Positions 1-7,845 of a DNA stretch of 64,000 bases are shown here, piece by piece; the stretch's first letter is position 1; every line of letters starts with the position of its first letter. The notes under the pieces were generated by a model that was not told the origin of the DNA, searched no databases, and saw only the letters and a list, made by a program, of their open reading frames with translations. Both the position numbers and the translations under genes were made by a program. The DNA is taken from positions 1,429,001-1,493,000 of the forward strand of contig NZ_AP024154.1 in assembly GCF_015533855.1 (NCBI RefSeq), written 5' to 3'. This stretch comes from Echinicola sp. 20G. GTDB taxonomy: Bacteria; Bacteroidota; Bacteroidia; Cytophagales; Cyclobacteriaceae.

Positions 1-288
1 GCATTTATTTTGTCTGTCTATATCAATTATCAAATTTCATGGAAATGGATTATTGAATTGAAAAAAGACCTTAGAGCTGGACATAAACTGGTTGAGAAGC
101 TCCGAGTTGTCAAAATTAAATCCACCAAAGCTTCTAAAGAAGTCATTATGAACAATGGACTTAACATTGACTTCTTTGAATTTGAAGCACATGACATTGA
201 GACAAATGATTTGGATATGAACAGCGAGTTTGAAGTCTCATTCACCCCTAATAATAAGTTTATTCTTGACATAAAGACGCTAAATTAG
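1..288 (+). CDS. C-terminal part of an unrecognised protein (5' end outside window)
   Basis: The frame is open from the first base of the window to a TAG at 286-288. A TTG at 10 could serve as a start, but the frame continues upstream without a stop, so the gene is probably truncated by the window edge. The visible 95 residues are lysine-rich at first and acidic later, with no signal peptide, membrane segment or motif I recognise. An attC-like inverted repeat begins 9 bases after the stop, which places it in the cassette-like strip that follows. Function unknown. Confidence 0.4.
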   Translation, partial: AFILSVYINYQISWKWIIELKKDLRAGHKLVEKLRVVKIKSTKASKEVIMNNGLNIDFFEFEAHDIETNDLDMNSEFEVSFTPNNKFILDIKTLN

Positions 289-296
289 GAAACAAT

Positions 297-427
297 GCCT
301 AACATCAACTAAACGCCATGGCTGCCGGTTGGCGGATTGACAAGTCAATCCTTTTTGCTACTTTTAGGCGGACGTTCTGGTCTGCACTTCGTTTGACCGC
401 CACGTCCGTTTAGTAAGAGCGTTAGTG
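297..427 (+). repeat. attC-like integron recombination site
   Basis: The left end GCCTAAC (297-303) fits the attC R'' consensus RYYYAAC. The right end has GTTAG (421-425), which pairs with CTAAC (299-303). The inner arms ACTAAACG (308-315) and CGTTTAGT (407-414) are perfectly complementary, with short unpaired spacers between inner and outer boxes as in known attC sites. The central 90 bases form a variable loop region. The gene at 439 starts 12 bases after the right box, the usual cassette geometry. The GTTRRRY consensus is only partly matched (GTTAGTG). Confidence 0.6.
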
Positions 428-438
428 GCACATTTGAT

Positions 439-1023
439 ATGACAGAATCCGAATTCATAGATTATTGGACAAGAGAATACCCAGAAGTATTTCCAATAGG
501 ACATGAACTTAAATGGGTATATCCCGACAGATGGTTTAGAATTCATTGTCTACCAGAATCCAAAAGATATGCTGAAAACGAGAGTGAATATCAAATCATT
601 TTTGACAAGCAGAATCAGCTGATCACTGACTTGATCGAAGATGGAACTGAAATAATGTTATCCTTTGGGCTTTACGTGGGAGATGACCTTATTAATGTCA
701 ACTATAAGAAACTGACTGACTTCGGGGAATTTCAGAAAATAATGACAATTGATCTTCAAAAGGAGCGACCAGAGGATCATGAAGACGAATTGTACCTTGA
801 GATCTTTGTCAAGCCAGGCACTTGGCGAAGGAATAAAAGAAATGAATTTCTAAAGAAAATTGCTGACGGTGAAATTAGAGTAATGTTTATTTGCCCTTCA
901 CGAGACTGTGTGATTGTCCCGTATGACGGTGGAGTTGACATAATCGTCCAATCTACCGAGAAACGAGATCAACTGAAAAACAAATACCATGACTGGCTTT
1001 CGGAACGGGAAGACGGACTATAA
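439..1023 (+). CDS. DUF3885-like protein
   Basis: A 194-residue soluble, acidic protein with no signal peptide or membrane segment. Its first 60 residues contain a run resembling DUF3885 proteins: PIGHELKW, YPDRW, LPESKRY and then an acidic stretch. DUF3885 proteins are of unknown function and often sit in accessory regions; some lie near toxin genes, so an immunity-like role is possible but unproven. The ATG follows an attC-like site by 12 bases, and the gene is co-directional with its neighbours, so it looks like the content of a mobile cassette. The family call is from memory of the motif. Confidence 0.65.
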   Translation: MTESEFIDYWTREYPEVFPIGHELKWVYPDRWFRIHCLPESKRYAENESEYQIIFDKQNQLITDLIEDGTEIMLSFGLYVGDDLINVNYKKLTDFGEFQKIMTIDLQKERPEDHEDELYLEIFVKPGTWRRNKRNEFLKKIADGEIRVMFICPSRDCVIVPYDGGVDIIVQSTEKRDQLKNKYHDWLSEREDGL

Positions 1024-1047
1024 AAAGAAAAACGTGCTACAATAACT

Positions 1048-1098
1048 AAGCATTCGGGTGACTGGAACGGTCAAACCTTCCAAAGTGGACAGGCAGGC
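1048..1098 (+). repeat. 51-base two-hairpin repeat, copy 1
   Basis: This copy aligns without gaps to 3370-3420, with 8 differences in 51 bases. It can fold as TGACTG-GAA-CGGTCA, followed by a weaker hairpin from CCTTCC to GGCAGG. In the other copy the first stem is TGGCCG-GAA-CGGCCA, so one A-T pair is replaced by G-C and one T-G by C-G. The pairing is kept while the bases change. Confidence 0.7.
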
Positions 1099-1370
1099 AT
1101 AAATGCAATGTTGAATGAAATGGTGCTGGGAATGGGGTAATTATGGGGAGAGTTTTTTTGGTGGATGTCTTGTGATAATAAGGTTCTTCTTTGTATGACT
1201 TATACACCTTCGGACAGTTTGAACTGCAGGGCAAATCCGGGCACATTTTCAATGGCCCTTTCAATGATGGTCTGACTTTTTTTTCATAGCTTAAAATGTT
1301 TAAAATTTACGATAAGGCTAATTTAGGAAGATCCGGACAATCATGCCGGCTTCCTGCTTTAGCTGGATTC

Positions 1371-1435
1371 GTTCAACAATGGCTAATGATAATGCTAAGT
1401 ACTTCCGCATTATACATAGCCGGGCTGTTGTGAAC
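1371..1435 (+). repeat. attC-like long hairpin ahead of gene at 1450
   Basis: Imperfect inverted repeat: TAATGC (1390-1395) pairs with GCATTA (1407-1412), GGCTA (1381-1385) with TAGCC (1418-1422), and the outer GTTC...AACA with TGTT...GAAC. Short unpaired segments interrupt the stem, as in attC sites, but the outer boxes do not match the GTTRRRY consensus. The next start codon lies 14 bases downstream. Confidence 0.5.
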
Positions 1436-1449
1436 TACTTTAAGAAAGG

Positions 1450-2157
1450 ATGAGAATTACTTTTTTGATATTACTTATTACTCTACTTTATAGATTTGGA
1501 TATGCTCAATGCTTAAAGCAAGAAATTTTAGATGAAGGATTTCTAATTAAAAATTTTGAACATTCAGAAGTTATTGATGTCGATGAGATTGAAAGATTAG
1601 ACGTCTTTGAAAGGAAATTCTGGCAAAAAGATTCCCTAATAAAGGATTTTAAATTTATTATTCCTTTTGACTTTAAAAGTGGACGGGTATCCATGGATTC
1701 AGATTATGGGATTCCTGTTTATGGATTACCGGTTGGTTGCTTATATTTTGATTGCCATAGAAGATGGTTAACAATCTATCTATATTCTAAATCAAAATTT
1801 GAATTGCTAAATGATGAAGGTGGATTAGAAGAATCAATAATTAAGAATATCACAAATTATGGAAAACTTCCATATTTTTCGGATGAGCCAGAACTTGCAT
1901 ATACTGAAATTAAGATGCTTAAAAAATTTAGGATCAAAAAGGTTGAATTTATCCTTTCTAGAATTTCTTATGCATACATAGACCTGATTGAAAGTAAGGT
2001 GGTAAAAGAGAATATAAACATTAAAGCTGCTATAGATAAATACCCCTTAAAAATTATGTTCAGAGAATTCTTTGAATCACCAAAAATGAAGAAAACTAAC
2101 TTGATAGAAGTTGAGAACGAAATAGATATTGATATAAATTTAGAGCATGATAATTAA
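1450..2157 (+). CDS. Secreted hypothetical protein
   Basis: A 235-residue protein that I do not recognise. The first 19 residues form a signal peptide (hydrophobic run, then GYAQ as a probable cleavage site), so it is likely exported to the periplasm or beyond. The mature part is rich in lysine, glutamate, isoleucine and phenylalanine and contains two close cysteines (VGCLYFDC) that could form a disulphide. The DNA is clearly more AT-rich than the housekeeping genes later in the window. It begins directly after an attC-like hairpin, which suggests a captured gene. Confidence 0.55.
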   Translation: MRITFLILLITLLYRFGYAQCLKQEILDEGFLIKNFEHSEVIDVDEIERLDVFERKFWQKDSLIKDFKFIIPFDFKSGRVSMDSDYGIPVYGLPVGCLYFDCHRRWLTIYLYSKSKFELLNDEGGLEESIIKNITNYGKLPYFSDEPELAYTEIKMLKKFRIKKVEFILSRISYAYIDLIESKVVKENINIKAAIDKYPLKIMFREFFESPKMKKTNLIEVENEIDIDINLEHDN

Positions 2158-2195
2158 GTAGTGCATATTTTTCTCCGTACAATTTTGACTAAGGA

Positions 2196-2741
2196 ATGAA
2201 AAGACAAAAAACATTTACTCTTGACGACAACGACTCATTTTTTAAGTTGACCTCCGACTATTTTTTCAAGACTGGATTCAGACAGACAAGTCGGACAGAG
2301 AATCAAATAACATTTAAAAAAGGAAGTACACTGCGGAATATGGTGACATTTAACCTACTGAATTGGAAAAGTGAAGTTAGGGCTACGTTACAAAATGACA
2401 CGGTTATGGTGGACTTCGACATCAACACAACTGGACAATTGATAACACCTAGGGAGGAGAAATTGTGGGATATGTTTATTGAGAACTACAAAACGTCAGT
2501 TACCGACAAGGTGGACATGACTTCAGAAAACCAAAGACACTTAAGAGAGACCAAAAGAGACAATGTAAGTTATATAAAATGGGCGTTGATTGGAGCCATT
2601 GCATTCGGAATCCCTTTCGGGTTCCTGGCATATTTTACAGACATTGGTATCTTGGCATCAATTGGTGCAACAGCTGGAGGAGTTTCCTTTGTGACGTTCA
2701 AAATAAATAGTGAGAGAAAGAAAAATGCGCTTAAACAATAG
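2196..2741 (+). CDS. Hypothetical membrane protein
   Basis: A 181-residue protein that I do not recognise. Roughly residues 1-120 are hydrophilic. Two closely spaced hydrophobic segments follow near 127-147 and 150-168, with a basic C-terminal tail, so it should be an inner-membrane protein with a large cytoplasmic N-terminal domain and a short hairpin anchor. An AAGGA sequence sits just before the ATG. Only 38 bases separate it from the preceding gene, so the two may be co-transcribed. No attC-like structure is seen between them. Confidence 0.55.
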   Translation: MKRQKTFTLDDNDSFFKLTSDYFFKTGFRQTSRTENQITFKKGSTLRNMVTFNLLNWKSEVRATLQNDTVMVDFDINTTGQLITPREEKLWDMFIENYKTSVTDKVDMTSENQRHLRETKRDNVSYIKWALIGAIAFGIPFGFLAYFTDIGILASIGATAGGVSFVTFKINSERKKNALKQ

Positions 2742-2929
2742 CTATAATTCAGTGTGCCTAAAGCCTTATAGTCAGGCGGTGGGATCAATTAAATCAAGCT
2801 CTTGGCCAAAGAATGTTCATTGACGATTCGATTGGTTTAGAATTAATAGAAAAGTATTTAAAATAAGTTTTAGCATTATGAATAAGCACGAAATCAACAA
2901 AAATAATGAGCAAGTTCTAACCGAAAAAA

Positions 2930-3364
2930 ATGGATATAGGAACTAAAGAATTCAATGAATTTCAATCTATTCTTTTAAACAAATCAAAAGAACGTTCAAA
3001 TGAAAGAAAGAAAATGATTGAACTGATGGCTCTTAAATTTCAAATGGAAGATTATCTAAATTCCGAAAATAAGCATTCAAAGCTAGTAGGCGATTTTCTC
3101 AAAGCACATTTAAAGACTTTTGACATTAAACAAAATAAATTCGCTGAATATATCGGAGTTAGGCCATCTAATTTAACAAAGTTGATAAAAGGGGAACGCT
3201 CTTTAAATCATGAATTGGCACTTGTTTTTGGAACCATCTTTGGAAATGACCCGATGCTTTGGTTGGATATTCAAGATAAAAACAAACTTTACGAACTGTC
3301 TAAAATTAAGAGTAAAGAAATAAAAAAATATTCTCTTGACGACTTAATAAATAAGGTTGGGTAA
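2930..3364 (+). CDS. HigA-like antitoxin / XRE-family regulator, apparently orphan
   Basis: A 144-residue protein with a helix-turn-helix of the XRE/HigA kind at about residues 62-105, with the stretch KQNKFAEYIG, then RPSNLTKLIKGER, then LNHELALVFG. The long N-terminal helical part and the DPMLW segment fit the HigA-like antitoxins of Bacteroidota. HigA normally represses its own operon and neutralises a HigB ribonuclease encoded just upstream. Here no intact HigB reading frame precedes it; 2762-2866 holds only a short open remnant without a recognisable motif. It may be a solitary antitoxin or a simple regulator. Confidence 0.7.
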   Translation: MDIGTKEFNEFQSILLNKSKERSNERKKMIELMALKFQMEDYLNSENKHSKLVGDFLKAHLKTFDIKQNKFAEYIGVRPSNLTKLIKGERSLNHELALVFGTIFGNDPMLWLDIQDKNKLYELSKIKSKEIKKYSLDDLINKVG

Positions 3365-3369
3365 AAACC

Positions 3370-3420
3370 AAGCATTCTCGTGGCCGGAACGGCCAAACCT
3401 GCCAAAATGGACAGGCGGGC
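3370..3420 (+). repeat. 51-base two-hairpin repeat, copy 2
   Basis: Second copy of the element at 1048-1098, about 84 percent identical and also just downstream of a + strand gene. The first hairpin is TGGCCG-GAA-CGGCCA and the second runs from CCTGCC (3398-3403) to GGCGGG (3414-3419). Both stems are better paired than in copy 1. Confidence 0.7.
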
Positions 3421-3549
3421 TGACGACTTGCCGCGTGGTTTTTTCTCTTCTGCTATCTTTGGTCACAGCCGACAGTTTAGCGTTTGTAAAATCCGCCTGA
3501 AAGCTCAGCAGCAACGGTGTAGAACATTTAGGAAAATCCGAAATCTGAA

Positions 3550-4002
3550 TTGAAAAAAGAAACTTTAATAATAATTTCGACTGTATTAATTTTACTGTCC
3601 TTTTGGCTCGGAATGAAAGTTGAGCGTGAATTAGCAAGTTGGGACGAAATCGGAAAACCTGTATTTAAAAAGGAACAGATTTACTTCCCTAACAAAAAAA
3701 CATCTCTTTATCTGAAAAGCAAAAATTGGGGATTGACTGCTGACCATAAAATTTCTGTGATTTCGACAAAGTCAAACCTTGAATTTCAACCTGACTCAAT
3801 CTCTGAATATATTTTTCACGGATTTGGTGGAATAATTTACAAGATGGAAAATGACACTCTGAAAATTTATTCAACTCAAAAACCGAAAACACCACCGAAA
3901 TTTGAATCAGATATAAACGTGGAAATAGTAGAAATTAAGGATAATCGGGAGTGGATTAAACTAAATGACAAGATTAAAAACGAATATCAAAAATTTGAAT
4001 AA
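3550..4002 (+). CDS. Membrane-anchored hypothetical protein
   Basis: A 150-residue protein read from a TTG at 3550; no ATG occurs before the conserved-looking membrane segment, so the TTG is the best start. Residues 4-20 form one hydrophobic helix, which may be a membrane anchor or an uncleaved signal. The remainder is hydrophilic and lysine-rich, and contains a PDSISEYIFHGFGG stretch. I do not recognise a family. It lies between the second 51-base repeat and an attC-like site that begins 5 bases after its stop, so it fits the cassette pattern. Confidence 0.5.
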   Translation: MKKETLIIISTVLILLSFWLGMKVERELASWDEIGKPVFKKEQIYFPNKKTSLYLKSKNWGLTADHKISVISTKSNLEFQPDSISEYIFHGFGGIIYKMENDTLKIYSTQKPKTPPKFESDINVEIVEIKDNREWIKLNDKIKNEYQKFE

Positions 4003-4007
4003 AAAAC

Positions 4008-4140
4008 GTTTTACAACAATTTATAACCGCAATTACAGCAGATTCGACTACGTCCTAATCCACTCGGAATTGCTATCATCAGTTCTTAACCGAAGAAAAG
4101 TAATTTCCACCCAGCTGACGGTTATAGAAGCCCGTTAGAT
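4008..4140 (+). repeat. attC-like integron recombination site, second copy
   Basis: The right end GTTAGAT (4134-4140) matches the attC R' consensus GTTRRRY exactly. The inner arms TATAACCG (4022-4029) and CGGTTATA (4119-4126) are perfectly complementary over 8 bases. The left outer box is degenerate (TTACAAC at 4011-4017), so only its AAC end agrees with the R'' consensus. The loop between the arms is about 90 bases, similar to the site at 297-427, and the orientation is the same. Confidence 0.55.
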
Positions 4141-4342
4141 GCCACCAGAAGATAAAATGCTACTTCGGAAAATATTGATGGGACTTCACTTGACTACTTT
4201 AGCGATAGCGATTTTGAATACAATTATCAAAATGTTGACAGCGCACAGTCTTAGAGGAAACATAGAGTTTGGAATTAAGGTTTTAGTGGTTATCAAAATA
4301 TCAATTTTTATAGGAACTCATGAACTTACATTTGGCTTTTAA
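4139..4342 (+). CDS. Small hypothetical membrane-associated protein
   Basis: A 67-residue open frame whose ATG overlaps the last two bases of the attC-like right box. Two moderately hydrophobic stretches (about residues 13-32 and 46-60) suggest membrane association. No family is recognised. The position directly after a recombination-site-like sequence, and the same strand as the other cassette-like genes, favour a real gene, but the short length and lack of motifs leave real doubt. Confidence 0.35.
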   Translation: MPPEDKMLLRKILMGLHLTTLAIAILNTIIKMLTAHSLRGNIEFGIKVLVVIKISIFIGTHELTFGF

Positions 4343-4507
4343 GCATAAAGAATTTAAAAAATAAACACAGCGTTTTGGCTCAGTACATACTTTAAAGATG
4401 ATTGCTTCTGAAAAAAGATCTGCTAAAGATTTTCTAAAACTGAGGTAAAGTTCGTATTTTCACTGCTTTATTTTTTAAAATGAGTTCTTCCAAAAAAGAT
4501 AAAAAAC

Positions 4508-7309
4508 ATGAGTACATATAACGAATATTTAAAACAGATTGTTGAAAGGGAAGCCCAAGGGCTTCACCCATTACCAATTGATGGAGCCGAATTGCTCAGT
4601 GAAATCATTGAGCAAATCAAAGATGAAAATCACGAACATAGAAAGGACTCTCTTAATTTCTTTATTTATAATGTGTTGCCCGGTACCACAAGTGCTGCAA
4701 GTGTAAAGGCTCAGTTTTTAAAAGAGATCATTCTGGGTAAATCTGTTGTAAAAGAAATATCACCTTCCTTTGCTTTCGAACAATTATCGCACATGAAAGG
4801 AGGACCTTCTATAGATGTGTTATTAGATGTGGCCTTAGGCACGGATCAGGTTATAGCTGAAGAAGCCGCAAATGTTTTGAAAACGCAAGTTTTCTTGTAT
4901 GAGGCTGATATGGAGCGCTTAGAAAATGCATTCAAAAAAGGCAGCCCAATTGCGAAAGATCTGCTGGAAAGCTATGCCAAAGCAGAATTTTTTACCCAAT
5001 TACCCGAAGTAGAGGAAGAAATAAAAGTAGTAACCTTTGTAGCCGGAGTGGGCGATATTTCTACCGATTTGCTCTCACCAGGTAAAGAAGCGCATTCAAG
5101 AGCAGACAGAGAGTTACATGGTCAATGTATGTTTGAGTTTGATGAAGTAAGGCAAAAGGAACTACTGGAATTAAAAGAAGCCCACCCAGATAAAAGAGTG
5201 ATGCTATTGGCCGAAAAAGGTACCATGGGTGTAGGCTCTTCAAGAATGTCCGGGGTAAACAATGTTGCCCTGTGGATTGGAAAACAAGCAAGCCCTTACG
5301 TTCCATACATCAATATTGCCCCTATTGTTGCAGGAACAAATGGCATATCTCCTATTTTCTTAACTACTGTTGGCGTTACAGGTGGTATTGGTTTAGATTT
5401 GAAAAACTGGGTAAAACAGGTTGATGATGAGGGTAACCTGATCGTGGATGAAAATGGTGACCCTATATTAAAACAAACTTACTCTGTTGATACGGGAACC
5501 GTTCTTACAATTAATACAAAAACTAAGAAACTATACGATAGTGAGGGCAAAGAGTTGATTGATATATCTTCCGCTCTTACTCCTCAGAAAATGGAGTTCA
5601 TAAGAGCCAAAGGGTCTTATGCAGTTGTGTTCGGTAAAAAGCTACAAACTTTTGCAGCCAATACATTAGGAATCGAGGTGCCTCCTGTTTATGCTCCTTC
5701 AAAAGAGGTCACGCATAAAGGTCAGGGGCTTACAGCCGTAGAAAAAATATTTAACAAAAATGCAGTGGGTACTTCTGGAGCAACCCTACACGCAGGTTCA
5801 TATGTTCGGGTCAATGTAAATATTGTAGGTTCGCAGGATACCACGGGGTTGATGACTTCACAGGAGTTAGAGATGATGGCTGCTACGGTGATTTCACCAA
5901 TTGTTGATGCGGGATATCAATCAGGTTGCCATACGGCCTCTGTTTGGGATTTGAAAGCACAAGCGAATACCCCCAGATTAATGAAGTTTATGAACGACTT
6001 TGGTTTAATTACCGGTCGTGATCCTAAGGAAGTTTATCACCCATTAACTGACGTAATCCATAAAGTACTTAACGATATTACTATTGATGATTGGGCGATT
6101 ATCATTGGAGGTGATTCCCATACAAGAATGTCAAAAGGAGTAGCTTTTGGTGCAGATTCAGGTACGGTAGCGCTTGCTTTAGCTACTGGTGAAGCATCCA
6201 TGTCCATTCCGGAATCCGTAAAAGTAACTTTTAAGGGAAAAATGGCAGATTCCATGGATTTCCGTGATGTAGTTCACGCTACACAGGCACAGATGCTTAA
6301 GCATTTTAAAGGGGAAAATGTATTTCAAGGTAGAATTATAGAAGTACATATTGGTACCCTGCTTGCTGACCAGGCATTTACCTTTACGGATTGGACGGCA
6401 GAAATGAAAGCAAAAGCATCTATTTGTATTTCGCAACCTGATACGCTTATTCAGTCTTTAGAAATAGCCAAGAGCCGAATCAAAATAATGATTGAAAAAG
6501 GCATGGACAATGAAAAGCAGGTGCTTCAAAGTCTTATTGACAAAGCAAATAAAAGGATTGATGAGATTAAGTCTGGAGAAAAACCTCCTTTGGCTCCGGA
6601 TGAAAATGCTAAATATTATGCAGAATTTGAGGTTGACTTAGATATCATTGATGAGCCGATGATTGCTGACCCGGATGTAAACAATGAAGATGTTTCCAGA
6701 CGTTACACTCATGACACTATTCGGGAATTATCTTACTATGGTGGTGATAAAATAATCGACCTTGGTTTTGTAGGCTCTTGTATGGTTCACAAAGGCGATA
6801 TTAAGATAGTAGCCAAAATGTTGAAAAACTTGGAAGAATTGTACGGCAAAGTAGAGTTCAAAGCACCACTTGTAGTAGCCGCTCCAACATATAACATCAT
6901 TGAGGAACTAAAAGAAGAAGGTGATTGGGAAATATTGGAGAAATACTCTGGTTTTGAATTTAATGATACTGCTCCAAAAACAACTGCTCGAACAGAATAC
7001 GAAAATATATTGTATTTGGAGCGCCCTGGGTGCAACCTTTGCATGGGTAACCAAGAAAAAGCAGAAAAAGGAGACACAGTTATGGCTACTTCCACTCGCT
7101 TATTTCAAGGGCGGGTTGTAGCAGATTCTGACCGTAAGAAAGGAGAATCTTTATTAGCTTCAACTCCAGTTGTAGTACTGTCTGCTATTCTCGGAAGGAC
7201 ACCAACTATAGAAGAGTATAAATATGCCGTGAAAGATATTAAGCTGACTCAGTTTGCCCCACCACTTGGTAAAATGACGACCAAGCCTGGGCACTTACTT
7301 TCCTTTTAG
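4508..7309 (+). CDS. acnB: Aconitate hydratase B / 2-methylisocitrate dehydratase
   Basis: A 933-residue cytoplasmic enzyme that interconverts citrate and isocitrate in the TCA cycle; the family also acts on 2-methylaconitate. The N-terminal part (about 1-160) has the helical HEAT-like domain typical of AcnB, followed by the swivel domain and the catalytic domains. The three [4Fe-4S] ligands appear as C758 (GSCMVH) and C842 and C845 (GCNLCMG). The substrate-binding stretch GGDSHTRMSKG is present. It is somewhat longer than the enterobacterial form. It stands alone on the + strand, and a short hairpin lies about 30 bases after the stop. Identification is firm. Confidence 0.97.
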   Translation: MSTYNEYLKQIVEREAQGLHPLPIDGAELLSEIIEQIKDENHEHRKDSLNFFIYNVLPGTTSAASVKAQFLKEIILGKSVVKEISPSFAFEQLSHMKGGPSIDVLLDVALGTDQVIAEEAANVLKTQVFLYEADMERLENAFKKGSPIAKDLLESYAKAEFFTQLPEVEEEIKVVTFVAGVGDISTDLLSPGKEAHSRADRELHGQCMFEFDEVRQKELLELKEAHPDKRVMLLAEKGTMGVGSSRMSGVNNVALWIGKQASPYVPYINIAPIVAGTNGISPIFLTTVGVTGGIGLDLKNWVKQVDDEGNLIVDENGDPILKQTYSVDTGTVLTINTKTKKLYDSEGKELIDISSALTPQKMEFIRAKGSYAVVFGKKLQTFAANTLGIEVPPVYAPSKEVTHKGQGLTAVEKIFNKNAVGTSGATLHAGSYVRVNVNIVGSQDTTGLMTSQELEMMAATVISPIVDAGYQSGCHTASVWDLKAQANTPRLMKFMNDFGLITGRDPKEVYHPLTDVIHKVLNDITIDDWAIIIGGDSHTRMSKGVAFGADSGTVALALATGEASMSIPESVKVTFKGKMADSMDFRDVVHATQAQMLKHFKGENVFQGRIIEVHIGTLLADQAFTFTDWTAEMKAKASICISQPDTLIQSLEIAKSRIKIMIEKGMDNEKQVLQSLIDKANKRIDEIKSGEKPPLAPDENAKYYAEFEVDLDIIDEPMIADPDVNNEDVSRRYTHDTIRELSYYGGDKIIDLGFVGSCMVHKGDIKIVAKMLKNLEELYGKVEFKAPLVVAAPTYNIIEELKEEGDWEILEKYSGFEFNDTAPKTTARTEYENILYLERPGCNLCMGNQEKAEKGDTVMATSTRLFQGRVVADSDRKKGESLLASTPVVVLSAILGRTPTIEEYKYAVKDIKLTQFAPPLGKMTTKPGHLLSF

Positions 7310-7341
7310 GCCAGTTTAATTAATGAGATAATAGCAAGGAT

Positions 7342-7363
7342 ACACAATTGAGTTTGGTTGTGT
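7342..7363 (+). terminator. Weak hairpin after acnB
   Basis: ACACAA (7342-7347) pairs with TTGTGT (7358-7363) around a 10-base loop, about 30 bases past the acnB stop. There is no T-tract, so it is only a possible terminator. Confidence 0.3.
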
Positions 7364-7372
7364 TAAAGCTGA

Positions 7373-7540
7373 TTAAATCATTGAAAATTGTATAAAGAAG
7401 AGTGCCAAAAGGAAAAGCACGTATGCATCATCGGCAGTTTTGGTCGTTGAAGCATACGTGTTCACCTTGGCAATCTCTTCTCTCGAAAGTACTTTTTGCG
7501 CGATGGATGGATGGCCGAATTGGTACTGGTATCCTACCAA
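7373..7540 (-). CDS. Possible small membrane protein or 3' gene remnant
   Basis: On the minus strand a 55-residue frame runs from TTG at 7540 to TAA at 7373. It reads GYQYQFGHPSIAQKVLSR early, then a hydrophilic stretch, and ends in a hydrophobic helix (YVLFLLALFFIQFSMI). The amino-acid pattern looks more protein-like than the overlapping + strand frame at 7440-7679. A stop lies in frame just upstream, and the sequence above it (7541-7845) shows no long frame, so this could be the tail of a decayed gene. Confidence 0.25.
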   Translation of the reverse strand: MVGYQYQFGHPSIAQKVLSREEIAKVNTYASTTKTADDAYVLFLLALFFIQFSMI

Positions 7541-7845
7541 AAAATCTTTTGCCTATATTTGGCCCGTCAAGTGCGCCCTGAATTTTTTTCACTCTAAAAT
7601 TGACATGGTGAGTGGTATAGAAGGGATGGTGAAGCCTATAAATCAGGTTTTCAAAGTGTTCCGATGGACTGGGAAATAAATTCCAAGCGTAAAATTCAGT
7701 TTTTGAAACGTTGGAAGAAATTACTGAAAATCAGAAAAACAGGGTTGGGATTTGGCCAAGATAATTCTCCCAAAGTTGGTCTTGGGGATTTAAATTTTAT
7801 GCGGCATTTCTAATATAATCCAATTAGCGCTGTAATTTTACTTTT
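7541..7845. other. Gene-poor stretch, possibly decayed sequence
   Basis: No convincing gene on either strand. The + frame 7440-7679 covers part of it but has an unusual composition rich in W, F and K with no recognisable motif. The stretch may include remains of an older gene. Confidence 0.4.

Larger units (their letters stand above)
1024..1449 (+). other. Gene-free 426-base spacer with structured repeats
   Basis: No convincing gene is seen. The spacer contains a 51-base hairpin element at 1048-1098 that recurs at 3370-3420, then unique sequence, then a long imperfect inverted repeat at 1371-1435 just ahead of the next gene. The minus-strand open frame at 1046-1264 is a shadow of the repeat. 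Confidence 0.6.

Noticed and set aside
1046..1264. 72-residue minus-strand open frame
   Set aside because: Its end is just the reverse reading of the 51-base repeat, and the same peptide pattern recurs at 3344-3637 for the same reason.
4480..4521. 13-codon frame just before and overlapping the acnB start
   Set aside because: Lysine-rich and too short to judge; no regulatory residues or hairpin that would indicate attenuation.
7440..7679. 79-residue + strand open frame
   Set aside because: No motif, odd composition, and it overlaps a more protein-like minus frame; not supported as a gene.
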